From NCBI GenBank assembly GCA_021205375.1, contig JAJPXR010000024.1:1-23940 (forward strand): 23,940 nucleotides of DNA, written 5' to 3'. This stretch comes from Clostridiales bacterium (lineage in GTDB: Bacteria; Bacillota; Clostridia; Oscillospirales; Oscillospiraceae). The notes under the pieces are model-generated. The model was given only the letters and a program-made list of their open reading frames with translations, did no database searches and had not been told where the DNA came from. This document shows, one piece after another, positions 1 through 7,198 of this stretch. The position numbers and the translations under genes were made by a program. Every line of letters begins with the position of its first letter. Positions within the stretch are counted from its first letter, which is position 1.

Positions 1-76
1 TTCACTATTTTTGCGGGTTATTTTTCTCTGCCCCAACTCTTGACATAGAACCTTACAACATCGTAGGCGTTTCTTG

Positions 77-153
77 TGGTGGAGACTGGGAGACTCGAAC
101 TCTCGACCTCTTGCGTGTGAAGCAAGCGCTCTAACCTGCTGAGCTAAGCCTCC
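77..153 (-). tRNA. tRNA-Val (anticodon CAC)
   Basis: Read on the minus strand, a full cloverleaf is visible. The acceptor arm GGAGGCT pairs with AGTCTCC (one G-U pair), there is a GCTC D-arm, and the anticodon stem CTTGC/GCAAG closes a TTCACAC loop with anticodon CAC. The T-arm contains GTTCGA, and a CCA end is encoded. It is the last of three tRNA genes in the cluster. No terminator is visible in the 76 bases left before the window edge. Confidence 0.96.
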
Positions 154-157
154 AAAG

Positions 158-188
158 GAATGAGAAGGGGGAAAGACACTTCTCATTC
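158..188 (-). other. inter-tRNA spacer hairpin (Glu-Val)
   Basis: A perfect 10-bp inverted repeat, GAATGAGAAG at 158-167 and CTTCTCATTC at 179-188, fills the spacer between tRNA-Glu and tRNA-Val. No T-run follows it on the minus strand, so it does not look like a terminator. It may be a processing element for the tRNA precursor. Confidence 0.6.
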
Positions 189-189
189 G

Positions 190-264
190 TGGTGACCCGT
201 ACGGGAATCGAACCCATGTTACAGCCGTGAAAGGGCCGTGTCTTAACCTCTTGACCAACGGGCC
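190..264 (-). tRNA. tRNA-Glu (anticodon TTC)
   Basis: On the minus strand, the acceptor arm GGCCCGT pairs with ACGGGTC. The anticodon stem CGGCC/GGCTG (with one G-U) closes a CTTTCAC loop with anticodon TTC. The T-arm contains GGTTCGA, and CCA is encoded. It is the middle gene of the cluster. Confidence 0.96.
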
Positions 265-278
265 AAATTAAGTTGTGT

Positions 279-309
279 TCCCTCCGGGACGAAATGCGCC
301 CCGGAGGGA
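279..309 (-). other. inter-tRNA spacer hairpin (Met-Glu)
   Basis: A perfect 10-bp inverted repeat (TCCCTCCGGG at 279-288, CCCGGAGGGA at 300-309) lies between tRNA-Met and tRNA-Glu. As in the other spacer, no T-run follows on the minus strand. An RNA-processing role is more likely than termination. Confidence 0.6.
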
Positions 310-311
310 GA

Positions 312-388
312 TGGTAGCGGCGACTGGATTTGAACCGGTGACACTCCGGGTATGAACCGAATGCTCTAGCCAACTGAGCTACGCCGCC
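312..388 (-). tRNA. tRNA-Met, elongator type (anticodon CAT)
   Basis: On the minus strand, the acceptor GGCGGCG pairs with CGCCGCT, giving a G-U pair at 1-72. The anticodon stem TTCGG/CCGGA closes TTCATAC, anticodon CAT. CCA is encoded. The anticodon stem lacks the three consecutive G-C pairs of initiator tRNA, so this is elongator Met. A lysidine-modified tRNA-Ile2 also reads CAT and cannot be excluded from sequence alone, though the body resembles clostridial elongator tRNA-Met. Confidence 0.92.
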
Positions 389-427
389 ATAGGTACGCTT
401 GGAAAAGCGTCACTCACAACAACGATT

Positions 428-456
428 ATTATAACGGCTAAGGACCGGAATGTCAA
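428..456 (-). promoter_or_regulatory. consensus sigma-A promoter of the tRNA cluster
   Basis: On the minus strand, TTGACA (456-451) and TATAAT (433-428) are separated by exactly 17 bases: a perfect consensus. The expected start is near 421, about 33 bases before tRNA-Met. This suits a strongly expressed stable-RNA operon. Confidence 0.93.
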
Positions 457-508
457 CCACTTTTTTTCGGTTTCTCAAAAATTTTTGCGAAAAAATGCGG
501 GGATGTCA

Positions 509-537
509 TTGACAAAAAGGGCAGGATAGCGGATACT
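509..537 (+). promoter_or_regulatory. promoter of the exonuclease gene
   Basis: TTGACA at 509-514 and GATACT at 532-537 are 17 bases apart. It is divergent from the tRNA promoter, with about 50 bp between the two -35 boxes. Expected transcription start is near 544. Confidence 0.7.
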
Positions 538-606
538 AAGTAGGATGAGATATTATGGGCGGAGGCGCTTTGGCCCGCCCAGATGGGAGACCGGACAAGT
601 TCTGCT

Positions 607-1617
607 ATGAGTTATATTTTCTTTGACCTGGAATGGAACCAGGGGTATCCCCGGAGCGAGGCGGACAAGCTGGACGAGATCATACAAATCGGCGCCTGGC
701 GGCTGGATAGCTGGGAGGACTGGGGAGCGGCCTTTTCTGCCTATGTGCGCCCCACCATCCACAAGCGGCTGCACCATCGGGTGCGGAAGATCCTCCCGCT
801 GGACCAAAACGAGCTGAAAAATGCCGCCCCCTTCCGGAAAGTCGTCCGCGACTTTTTCCGCTGGTGTGGAGAGGACCCGGTGTTCTTCACCTGGGGCGGC
901 TGTGACGCACGGGTGCTGGACATGAACCTTTGCTGGTACGGCCTGGAGGAGTACCTGGACCTGGAGATCTACGACCTCCAGCGGGCTTATGACCTGATGG
1001 TGGCCCACACTGACCAGCAGACGGCGTTGAAAGACGCGGTGGCGACCCTGGGGCTGGAGGCCCAACTGGAATACCACGATGCCGGAAATGACGCCTTCTA
1101 CACCGCTCGCATCGGCGCGGAGATGATACGCCGGTTCCACACCCTGCCCACCGAGGAGGAGCTGTGCGCAGGCGAAGAGGCGTTCCGCCAGGAGAAGCGT
1201 CGTCAGGCCGCGCTGCTGGCTCAGACCTCGCTGGAAGCGGCGCTGCCGGAGCTGGAGCCGGTGGTGCAGCGGGACTGCGGACGATTCCGCACCCCGGAGG
1301 ACTGCCTGAAAAGCCGCAGCGCCCGGGTCTACCGCTGTCCCGAATGTGAAGAGTGCCTGTGCAGCGGCACCTGGTATCAGGTGGGGAACCGCTACGTGGC
1401 CCGCAGCCGCTGTGTGGAACACGGACGCTACTACTCCTGCCTGACGGTGGAGCAGACCCCGGAGGGGCCGTACACGGGCGTGCTGTCCGTCTACGGGCAG
1501 TCCTTCGGCCAGGAGCTGTTCCACCTGTGCAAGGTGGGCGGCGTGGCCACAGTGATGACCAAAACACCCCACAAACGCAGACGCCGCCGGAAACAGAAGC
1601 CGGCGAAGCAGACGTAA
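607..1617 (+). CDS. DEDDh (DnaQ-like) 3'-5' exonuclease with Cys-rich C-terminal region
   Basis: This 336-aa protein belongs to the DnaQ/RNase T exonuclease superfamily, whose members remove nucleotides from 3' ends with two metal ions. Visible motifs are FDLEWN (D7, E9) for ExoI, the TWGGCDARVLD block (D100/D105) for ExoII, and YHDAGNDA (H157, D162) for ExoIII, giving the DEDDh set. Residues 244-278 hold a Cys cluster (CPECEECLC, then C269 and C278) that could bind zinc. The tail is very basic (HKRRRRRKQK), which suggests nucleic-acid contact. An in-frame ATG at 583 would add eight residues. I prefer 607 because family members usually begin just before the FDLEW strand, but neither start has a well-placed ribosome site. 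A GC-rich terminator follows. Substrate is not predictable. Confidence 0.85.
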   Translation: MSYIFFDLEWNQGYPRSEADKLDEIIQIGAWRLDSWEDWGAAFSAYVRPTIHKRLHHRVRKILPLDQNELKNAAPFRKVVRDFFRWCGEDPVFFTWGGCDARVLDMNLCWYGLEEYLDLEIYDLQRAYDLMVAHTDQQTALKDAVATLGLEAQLEYHDAGNDAFYTARIGAEMIRRFHTLPTEEELCAGEEAFRQEKRRQAALLAQTSLEAALPELEPVVQRDCGRFRTPEDCLKSRSARVYRCPECEECLCSGTWYQVGNRYVARSRCVEHGRYYSCLTVEQTPEGPYTGVLSVYGQSFGQELFHLCKVGGVATVMTKTPHKRRRRRKQKPAKQT

Positions 1618-1626
1618 TTGCATGAC

Positions 1627-1656
1627 AAACCCCGCCCGTATCCGGGCGGGGTTTTG
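1627..1656 (+). terminator. intrinsic terminator after the exonuclease gene
   Basis: A 9-bp GC stem (CCCCGCCCG at 1630-1638, CGGGCGGGG at 1643-1651) with a TATC loop is followed by TTTTGTTGTT. A few A residues on the left could let it also stop the convergent minus-strand gene. Confidence 0.9.
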
Positions 1657-1685
1657 TTGTTATATCACTTTGGGGCGGTAGAAGC

Positions 1686-2324
1686 TCACTTTTCCTTTCC
1701 GGCGGTGATGATCCCCAGCCGGAGGAACACCGGGTAGAGGTACGACGCGCCGAACACCCCCAGCTTTTTGGGGCCGGAGACCTCCCCCAGGGCCAGCGCC
1801 CGCCGAAAGGCCATTTCCACGCTGCTGCGGGTGATAGATTTCTCCTTGCGGCTGACGAACAGCTCTCCGCCCTTGATGGTGTAGGAAAATTCCAGCCCCT
1901 TGGCGGTGTGAAAGGGGCAGGACTGGAACAGCAGCAGGGCCTCCCACAGGTTTTCCACCGTAGGCTCCGCCGCCAGATGCCGTATTGCGGCCTCCCGCGC
2001 CAGCTCTGTCGGGTCTGCATCTGTAGAACAAACCCTTCTGGTATAGGGCAAATAGGTGTAGACCGACACACGGGAGAGGCCGGTACATTCCATGATCTCC
2101 TCCACCGTCCGGCCCTCCCGGTAGAGGGACAGCACCCGTTCCGCCTTGGCGGAATGGTACACCCCGGCGGTGATGAGCAGCTTGCGCACCTGGAGGGGAT
2201 TCAGCCCCAGTTGGTCGCCAATGGCCTGGAGGGAGGGGTGGCGGCTCTCGTCGGGGCCATAGGCCGCCACCGCCTGCTCCAGCAGGGCCATGGCGTGGGC
2301 TGGTGTTTGTCTGGGGTTTGCCAT
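1686..2324 (-). CDS. double helix-turn-helix protein of unknown target
   Basis: This 212-aa protein carries two HTH-like segments in its N-terminal half. One is at about residues 30-56 (SLQAIGDQLGLNPLQVRKLL) and the other at about 62-92 (VEEIMECTGLSRVSVYTYLPY). The second resembles resolvase or sigma-region-4 type recognition helices. The C-terminal part (about 130-205) is a compact alpha/beta segment with FSYTIKGGELFVSRK that I do not recognise as a named domain. GGAGGGG sits 7-8 bases before the ATG and supports the start. It is convergent with the exonuclease gene and preceded by a foldback repeat. No clear promoter was found between 2325 and 2428. A DNA-binding regulator is likely; what it controls is unknown. 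Confidence 0.72.
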   Translation of the reverse strand: MANPRQTPAHAMALLEQAVAAYGPDESRHPSLQAIGDQLGLNPLQVRKLLITAGVYHSAKAERVLSLYREGRTVEEIMECTGLSRVSVYTYLPYTRRVCSTDADPTELAREAAIRHLAAEPTVENLWEALLLFQSCPFHTAKGLEFSYTIKGGELFVSRKEKSITRSSVEMAFRRALALGEVSGPKKLGVFGASYLYPVFLRLGIITAGKEK

Positions 2325-2428
2325 AGGTCATCCCCTCCGGGGTTCGTCGCAGAGGTTTTAGCGTCTATTTTGCTGCGATTCGTCCGGCATAAAACCAGCT
2401 TCCCGCAGAGAAAAGTGGTTGGATAATT

Positions 2429-2572
2429 GACCACCCCTCTTGCCTCCCCTGTGAAGCGCTGGCCGAATGGCCAATTCCGCTTTAGCGCAAATGCAGGGAG
2501 CTATGGCCCTTTTGGGCCATGCGAGTCGCAAAGGGGAGGTGGCGCGGCGTAAGCCGCGACGGAGGGGTTTTC
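2429..2572. repeat. foldback (imperfect inverted-repeat) intergenic element
   Basis: The ends form long imperfect inverted repeats: GACCACCCCTCTTGCCTCCCC near 2429-2449 faces AAGGGGAGGTGG (2531-2542) and GGAGGGG (2561-2567). Between them are nested hairpins: TGGCC-gaa-TGGCCA at 2460-2473, CGCTTTAGCG at 2479-2488, ATGGCCC-tttt-GGGCCAT at 2503-2520, and GCGGC-gtaa-GCCGC at 2545-2557. It lies between the 3' end of the dehydratase-like gene and the HTH gene. The look is that of a short interspersed foldback element, of which I expect more copies in the genome. No ORF is present. Confidence 0.65.
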
Positions 2573-2581
2573 GCTCACCAC

Positions 2582-3871
2582 TCAAACGGCCGCCTCTTGC
2601 TGCTGTTTCTTCTTTTTCGCCATGGCCTTGCCGTTGGCAAGCATCAGTTTAATACGATTTTCCTGATTGATTTTGGTAGCGGAGGGGTCGTAGTCGATGG
2701 CCACGATGTTGGACTCCGGGTAATTGTCCTTCAACGCCCGGATCATGCCCTTGCCCACGATATGGTTGGGCAGGCAGCCAAAGGGCTGGGTGCAGACGAT
2801 GTTGTTGGTGCCGGAGTGGATCAGCTCCAGCATCTCGGCGGTGAGCAGCCAGCCCTCGCCCATCTTGCAGCCTTCCCCCAGGTAGCCCTGCACCAGTTGC
2901 CGTAGCTGTTCAAAGTCGCCGGGGGCGCGGAAGCGGGACTTCTCCAGCGCGTCGATCATGTCGTGCTGGCACTTCTGGATATAGCCCATGAAGAACTCGC
3001 AGACCTCCTTCTTGGCGAAGGAGCCGCCGTAGATGTCCACGTCCACCACGCGGTTGTAGATTTTGAAGATCATAAAGTCGGTCAGGCCGGGCACCACTGG
3101 CTCCGCTCCTTCGGAGAGCAGAAATTCCTCCAGGTGGTTGTTGCCCAGGGCGGAGAACTTGACGTAGATTTCGCCCACCACGCCGACCCGCACCTTTTCC
3201 TCTCCGGTGATGGGGATGGCTTCAAAGTCCGCGATAATTTCGTCGAAAATGCTCCGCATTGCCTTGCGGCTCATGCCCTTGCCGTGCTGGAAGCGGTCCA
3301 CCAGTTCCTTGATCCAGTCCTGAACCATCAGGTCGGTGTCCCCCTTGCTGGCCTCGTAGGGCCGCACCTGGTTTGCCACGTTCATGATGAGGTCGCCGTA
3401 CATCATGCCGTAAACCAGCTTCTGAATCAGCGGGATGGTCAGGGAGAAGCCGGGGTTGGACTCCATGCCGAAGCTGACGGAGATGACGGGGATATAGTCC
3501 ATCCCCGCCTTTTTCAGTGCCTTGCGGAGCAGGTGGATGTAGTTGGAGGCCCGGCAGCCGCCGCCGGTCTGGGTGATGAACAGCGCTACCTTGTGGGGGT
3601 CGTAGCCGCCGTTCTTGATGGCGTCCATAAACTGGCCGATGACCAGCAGGGCGGGGTAGCAGGTGTCGTTGTGGACGTATTTCAGCCCCTCGTCCACCAC
3701 GTTCCGGCTGTCATTGTTCAGTTGGTCCACATGGTAGCCCTCCAGCTCCAGCAGCTTGCGGAACATACTGAAGTGAATGGGCAGCATCTGGGGCATCAGA
3801 ATGGTGTACTCCTCCTTCATCTCCTTGGTGAAGAGGAGGCGGCCCTGTTCGTTATATACAAGTTCTGCCAT
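2582..3871 (-). CDS. 2-hydroxyacyl-CoA dehydratase-like protein (COG3581 type)
   Basis: This 429-aa protein resembles the HgdB/DUF2229-related family that partners with BadF-type ATPase activators. Those activators send one low-potential electron to an iron-sulfur cluster on the partner. Cysteines in conserved-looking settings are C71 (NDTCYPA), C106 (TGGGCRASNY), C360 and C366 (NNIVCTQPFGCLPNH), candidates for cluster ligands. The C-terminus is Lys/Gln-rich. The start has AAAGGA nine bases upstream. It lies 63 bp downstream of the large activase gene and is surely co-transcribed with it. Classic dehydratases come with CoA-transferase and beta-oxidation genes; none are nearby, so the reaction here is unknown. 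It may be one of the uncharacterised large-activase systems related to double-cubane cluster proteins. Confidence 0.8.
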   Translation of the reverse strand: MAELVYNEQGRLLFTKEMKEEYTILMPQMLPIHFSMFRKLLELEGYHVDQLNNDSRNVVDEGLKYVHNDTCYPALLVIGQFMDAIKNGGYDPHKVALFITQTGGGCRASNYIHLLRKALKKAGMDYIPVISVSFGMESNPGFSLTIPLIQKLVYGMMYGDLIMNVANQVRPYEASKGDTDLMVQDWIKELVDRFQHGKGMSRKAMRSIFDEIIADFEAIPITGEEKVRVGVVGEIYVKFSALGNNHLEEFLLSEGAEPVVPGLTDFMIFKIYNRVVDVDIYGGSFAKKEVCEFFMGYIQKCQHDMIDALEKSRFRAPGDFEQLRQLVQGYLGEGCKMGEGWLLTAEMLELIHSGTNNIVCTQPFGCLPNHIVGKGMIRALKDNYPESNIVAIDYDPSATKINQENRIKLMLANGKAMAKKKKQQQEAAV

Positions 3872-3934
3872 AGTAGGTAAATCCTTTCCTGGGGTGCGCC
3901 AGCCGAGGGTGTGCCCGGCGGCGCAGCGGTTCCG

Positions 3935-6907
3935 TCAGACGGCTTTCTTCGTCCCCTGGGCCTCCGCCTGCTCGCTGTCTCTGGCCTCCATGGCCGCAAT
4001 CAGGGAGCGGACGCGGATCTTCACAGCGCCCAGGTTGGAGATGTCGTCAATTTTCAGCTGGGTGTACAGCTTGCCACCGTCCTCCAGGATGGAGCGCATC
4101 TCGTCCGTGGTGATGGCGTCCACGCCGCAGCCGAAGCTGACCAGCTGAATGAGCTGCATATCGTCCTGGGTGCAGACGTAGCGGGCGGCGTTGTACATTC
4201 TGGAGTGGTAGGTCCACTGGTTCAGCACGGTGCGGGGCTGCTTATCCATCATCCAGGCCACCGAATCCTCGGTGATGAGGACGAAGTTGAAGCCGGTAAT
4301 CAGGTCGTTGATGCCGTGATTGATCTCTGGGTCCATATGATAGGGTCGGCCAGCCACCACCATGATGGGCATATCGTGCTTCCGGGCATAGGCGATGTAC
4401 TCCCGGCCGGTGCCCCGCACCTCGTTCTTATAGTCGTCATAGGCCTGATACGCCTTCCGCACGGCGGCCACCGTCTCCTTCTTGGGCACGTCGAACTCCT
4501 GGAGGAAGAACTCCGAGGCGTGCTTTTCAAAGTCCTTGGGCCGGTGCAGGCCGAAGTAGGGGTGATAGAACCGGGTGTCCTTCAGCTGGGGGATGTTGGC
4601 CGCCAGCAGGTCGGGGTAGTAGGCCACCACGGGGCAGTTATAGTTATTGTCGCTGGTGCCCTCGTCAAAGTTGTAGCTCATGCAGGGGTAGAGGATGGCG
4701 TCCACGTTCTCCTCCAGCAGGGCCAGCACATGGCCGTGGAGCAGCTTGGCGGGGTAGCACACCGTGTCGGAGGGGATGGTGCGTTGGCCCTTGATGTACA
4801 GCTTCCGGCTGGACTCCGGAGACAGCACCACCTCAAAGTTCAGGCTGGTCAGCAGGGCGTACCAGAAGGGCAGGTTCTCATACATATTCAGCCCGAAGGG
4901 GATGCCGATGCGGCCCCGGACGCCGGTGCCCTCCCCCTTGCCCTGCATGGTGCGGAGCTTTTCGTACTTCCACTTCATCAGGTCGGGGTTCTGCACCTTC
5001 TTGCCCCCCAGGGGCTTGGAGCAGCGGTTGCCGGAGATGAAGCGGCGGCCGCCGTCAAAGGTGTTGATGGTCAGGGCGCAGTGGTTGGTGCAGCCGTTGC
5101 AGGTGACGGGCTTCGCGGTGTGCTGGAAGTGCTGCAGCTCCTCGGCAGAGAGGATGCTGCTCTTCTCCAGGGCCAGCTTCTTGGCTGCCAGGGCCGCGCC
5201 GAAGGCACCCATGATGCCGGCAATGGTGGGGCGGACGACCTCCCGCCCCAGCTCCTGCTCAAAGGCGCGGAGGACGGCGTCGTTATAGAAGGTGCCGCCC
5301 TGGACAACGATATGTTGCCCCAGGTCGTCGGCGGAGGACATCCGCAGCACCTTGTAGATGGCATTCTTCACGATGGAGATGGAAAGCCCCGCCGAGATGT
5401 CCTCCACACTGGCGCCGTCCTTCTGGGCCTGCTTCACGGAGGAGTTCATAAACACCGTACAGCGGGAGCCCAGGTTCACCGGCTTCTTGGTGAACAGGCC
5501 CAGCTTGGCGAAGTCGGCAATGTCATAGCCCAGGGCCCGGGCGAAGGTCTCGATGAAGGAGCCGCAGCCGGAGGAGCAGGCCTCGTTCAGCATGATGGAG
5601 TCCACCGCGCCGTTGCGGATTTTGAAGCACTTCATATCCTGGCCGCCGATGTCAATGATGAAGTCCACCTCCGGGTTGAAGTGGGCGGCGGCGTTGTAGT
5701 GGGCCATGGTCTCCACCAGCCCCAGGTCGCAGCGGAAGGCGCTCTTGATCAGGTCCTCGCCGTAGCCGGTGACGGCGCTGCCCTTGATGGTGATGCGGTC
5801 GCCCATCAGCTCATAGAGCTTGGTCAGCTCCTGCCGGACGATGGACACCGGATTGCCCATGTTGGAGTGGTAGTAGGTGTACAGCAGTCCGCCGTCCGGG
5901 GCAATCAGCGCCAGCTTGGTGGTGGTGGAGCCTGCGTCGATGCCCAGGTAGGCGTCGCCGGAGTAGGTGGCGATGTCGTACACCGGGGGATGCTGGCTGT
6001 TGTGCCGCTGGCAGAAGGCGTCATACTCCTCCTGGCTCTCAAAGAGGGCGGGGGCGGTGTCCACGCTGGAGACGGAGTTCTGAGACTCCTCCAGCTTTTT
6101 CAGCTGGTCGTCAAACAGGTGGGCTTCATAGTCGGTGGCGCAGAGGGCCGCGCCGATGGCGGCGAAGCAGTCGCCGTCCTCCGGGAAGATGGCGTGTTCC
6201 TCGTCCAGGTGCAGCGTCTCCACGAACCGCTCCCGCAGACCCATCAGGAAGTGCAGGGGGCCGCCCAAAAAGACGATTTTGCCCTTCAATTCCCGGCCCT
6301 GGGTCAGTCCGGCGATGGTCTGGTCCACCACCGCCTGGAAGATGGAGGCCGCCACGTCCTCCTTGCGCCCGCCCTGGTTCAGGATGGGCTGGATGTCGCT
6401 CTTGGCGAACACGCCGCAGCGGGAGGCGATGGGGTAGATTTTTTCGTGTTTCAGGGAGAGCTTGTCCAGCTCGTCCCCGGTGACGTTCATCAGGGTAGCC
6501 ATCTGGTCGATGAAGGCCCCAGTGCCGCCGGCGCAGGAGCCGTTCATCCGCTCCTCCAGCGCGCCGCCGAAGAAGATGATCTTGGCGTCCTCGCCGCCCA
6601 GCTCGATGACCGCGTCGGTGTTGGGGATGAACTCGTCCACGGCGGCGGCGGTGGCGTAGACCTCCTGCACAAAGTCCACGCCGCTGGCTTTGGACACGCC
6701 CAGTCCGGCGGAGCCGGTGATGACCATTTTGACCTGCTGGCCGGTCAGGAGGTTGTACACCTCCGGCCGCTCCAAAATCTCGCAGGTCTTTTCCCGCACC
6801 TTGGAGAAGTGCCGCTCGTAGGAGCGGAAGAGCAGCTTGTTCTGCTCGTCCAGCACCACCACCTTGACGGTGGTGGAGCCGATGTCGATGCCAATTCTAA
6901 GGTTCAT
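3935..6907 (-). CDS. acyl-CoA dehydratase activase-like protein: two ASKHA/BadF domains plus DUF2229-type region
   Basis: This 990-aa protein has two tandem BadF/BadG-type ATPase domains. The first starts GIDIGSTTVK (about 6-15) and has C125 (NGSCAGGTG) and C164 (SRCGVF). The second starts GIDAGSTTTK (about 322-331) and has C444/C448 (EACSSGCGS) and C483 (SRCTVF). In known activators such cysteines hold one [4Fe-4S] cluster between two subunits, so the fusion may carry both halves in one chain. A linker cluster follows, C603, C606, C610 and C629 (CNGCTNHC, NRC). The DUF2229-like part spans about 660-970. A longer ORF begins at 6961, but AGGTGA seven bases before the ATG at 6907 and the start of the ASKHA strand favour the shorter protein. 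A Fur-like box and a promoter lie upstream. Confidence 0.87.
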   Translation of the reverse strand: MNLRIGIDIGSTTVKVVVLDEQNKLLFRSYERHFSKVREKTCEILERPEVYNLLTGQQVKMVITGSAGLGVSKASGVDFVQEVYATAAAVDEFIPNTDAVIELGGEDAKIIFFGGALEERMNGSCAGGTGAFIDQMATLMNVTGDELDKLSLKHEKIYPIASRCGVFAKSDIQPILNQGGRKEDVAASIFQAVVDQTIAGLTQGRELKGKIVFLGGPLHFLMGLRERFVETLHLDEEHAIFPEDGDCFAAIGAALCATDYEAHLFDDQLKKLEESQNSVSSVDTAPALFESQEEYDAFCQRHNSQHPPVYDIATYSGDAYLGIDAGSTTTKLALIAPDGGLLYTYYHSNMGNPVSIVRQELTKLYELMGDRITIKGSAVTGYGEDLIKSAFRCDLGLVETMAHYNAAAHFNPEVDFIIDIGGQDMKCFKIRNGAVDSIMLNEACSSGCGSFIETFARALGYDIADFAKLGLFTKKPVNLGSRCTVFMNSSVKQAQKDGASVEDISAGLSISIVKNAIYKVLRMSSADDLGQHIVVQGGTFYNDAVLRAFEQELGREVVRPTIAGIMGAFGAALAAKKLALEKSSILSAEELQHFQHTAKPVTCNGCTNHCALTINTFDGGRRFISGNRCSKPLGGKKVQNPDLMKWKYEKLRTMQGKGEGTGVRGRIGIPFGLNMYENLPFWYALLTSLNFEVVLSPESSRKLYIKGQRTIPSDTVCYPAKLLHGHVLALLEENVDAILYPCMSYNFDEGTSDNNYNCPVVAYYPDLLAANIPQLKDTRFYHPYFGLHRPKDFEKHASEFFLQEFDVPKKETVAAVRKAYQAYDDYKNEVRGTGREYIAYARKHDMPIMVVAGRPYHMDPEINHGINDLITGFNFVLITEDSVAWMMDKQPRTVLNQWTYHSRMYNAARYVCTQDDMQLIQLVSFGCGVDAITTDEMRSILEDGGKLYTQLKIDDISNLGAVKIRVRSLIAAMEARDSEQAEAQGTKKAV

Positions 6908-6945
6908 ATTTTGTTCACCTGTTTTGTGTATTTCGTAACTAAGAA

Positions 6946-6960
6946 CGAAAATAATTCTCA
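6946..6960 (-). promoter_or_regulatory. candidate Fur/PerR-type operator
   Basis: On the minus strand the sequence TGAGAATTATTTTCG matches 11 of 14 fixed positions of the 7-1-7 Fur consensus TGATAATnATTATCA. It lies just after the predicted start site of the activase promoter, a position suited to repression. A related but poorer copy (CGAGAATTATATTAA) overlaps the -10 region. No Fur gene is in the window. Confidence 0.4.
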
Positions 6961-6971
6961 TTTGTTCAGAT

Positions 6972-7069
6972 ACTATCTTAATATAATTCTCGCCCGTTTA
7001 CAAGTGGCAATTTCCGCACAGTTTGTATAAATTTAAACTTCGACAGTTCTTTTTACACTATCTTAATAT
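6972..7069. repeat. 13-bp direct repeat ACTATCTTAATAT, two copies
   Basis: Identical 13-mers lie at 6972-6984 and 7057-7069, 85 bp apart, in the divergent region between the activase gene and the LexA-like gene. The first overlaps the proposed activase -10 box. They could be paired operator sites for a regulator, possibly the adjacent LexA-like protein. This is inference only. Confidence 0.5.
6975..7003 (-). promoter_or_regulatory. promoter of the activase/dehydratase-like operon
   Basis: On the minus strand, TTGTAA (7003-6998) and TAAGAT (6980-6975) are 17 bases apart. An overlapping alternative is TTGCCA with TATATT at 19-base spacing. The 5' leader would be about 60 bases. Confidence 0.5.
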
Positions 7070-7129
7070 TTTCCTGGAGCGGGGAGGCATTTCAACTGTC
7101 TGCACGGGCCGCCCATCGGAAAACAAAAC

Positions 7130-7158
7130 TTGCGTTTGGTGATATTCTCTGTTAAAAT
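7130..7158 (+). promoter_or_regulatory. promoter of the LexA-like gene
   Basis: TTGCGT at 7130-7135 and TAAAAT at 7153-7158 are 17 bases apart. Because these boxes overlap the upstream in-frame ATG at 7130, the true start must be the one at 7199. The 9-mer GTCAAATGG occurs at 7162-7170 and again at 7194-7202 across the start codon, a possible autoregulatory site. Confidence 0.65.
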
Positions 7159-7198
7159 AACGTCAAATGGTTATACTGGCGGAAAGGGAGGCGGTCAA

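Noticed and set aside
1..76. Possible phage attachment remnant next to tRNA-Val
   Set aside because: No direct repeat of the tRNA 3' end and no integrase in view; nothing supports it.
312..388. Initiator tRNA-fMet
   Set aside because: The anticodon stem lacks three consecutive G-C pairs, so elongator type fits better.
3911..7030. 1039-aa plus-strand ORF opposite the activase gene
   Set aside because: It is an antisense reading of a well-supported gene, rich in Gly, Val and His as GC-rich shadow frames are, with no recognisable motif.
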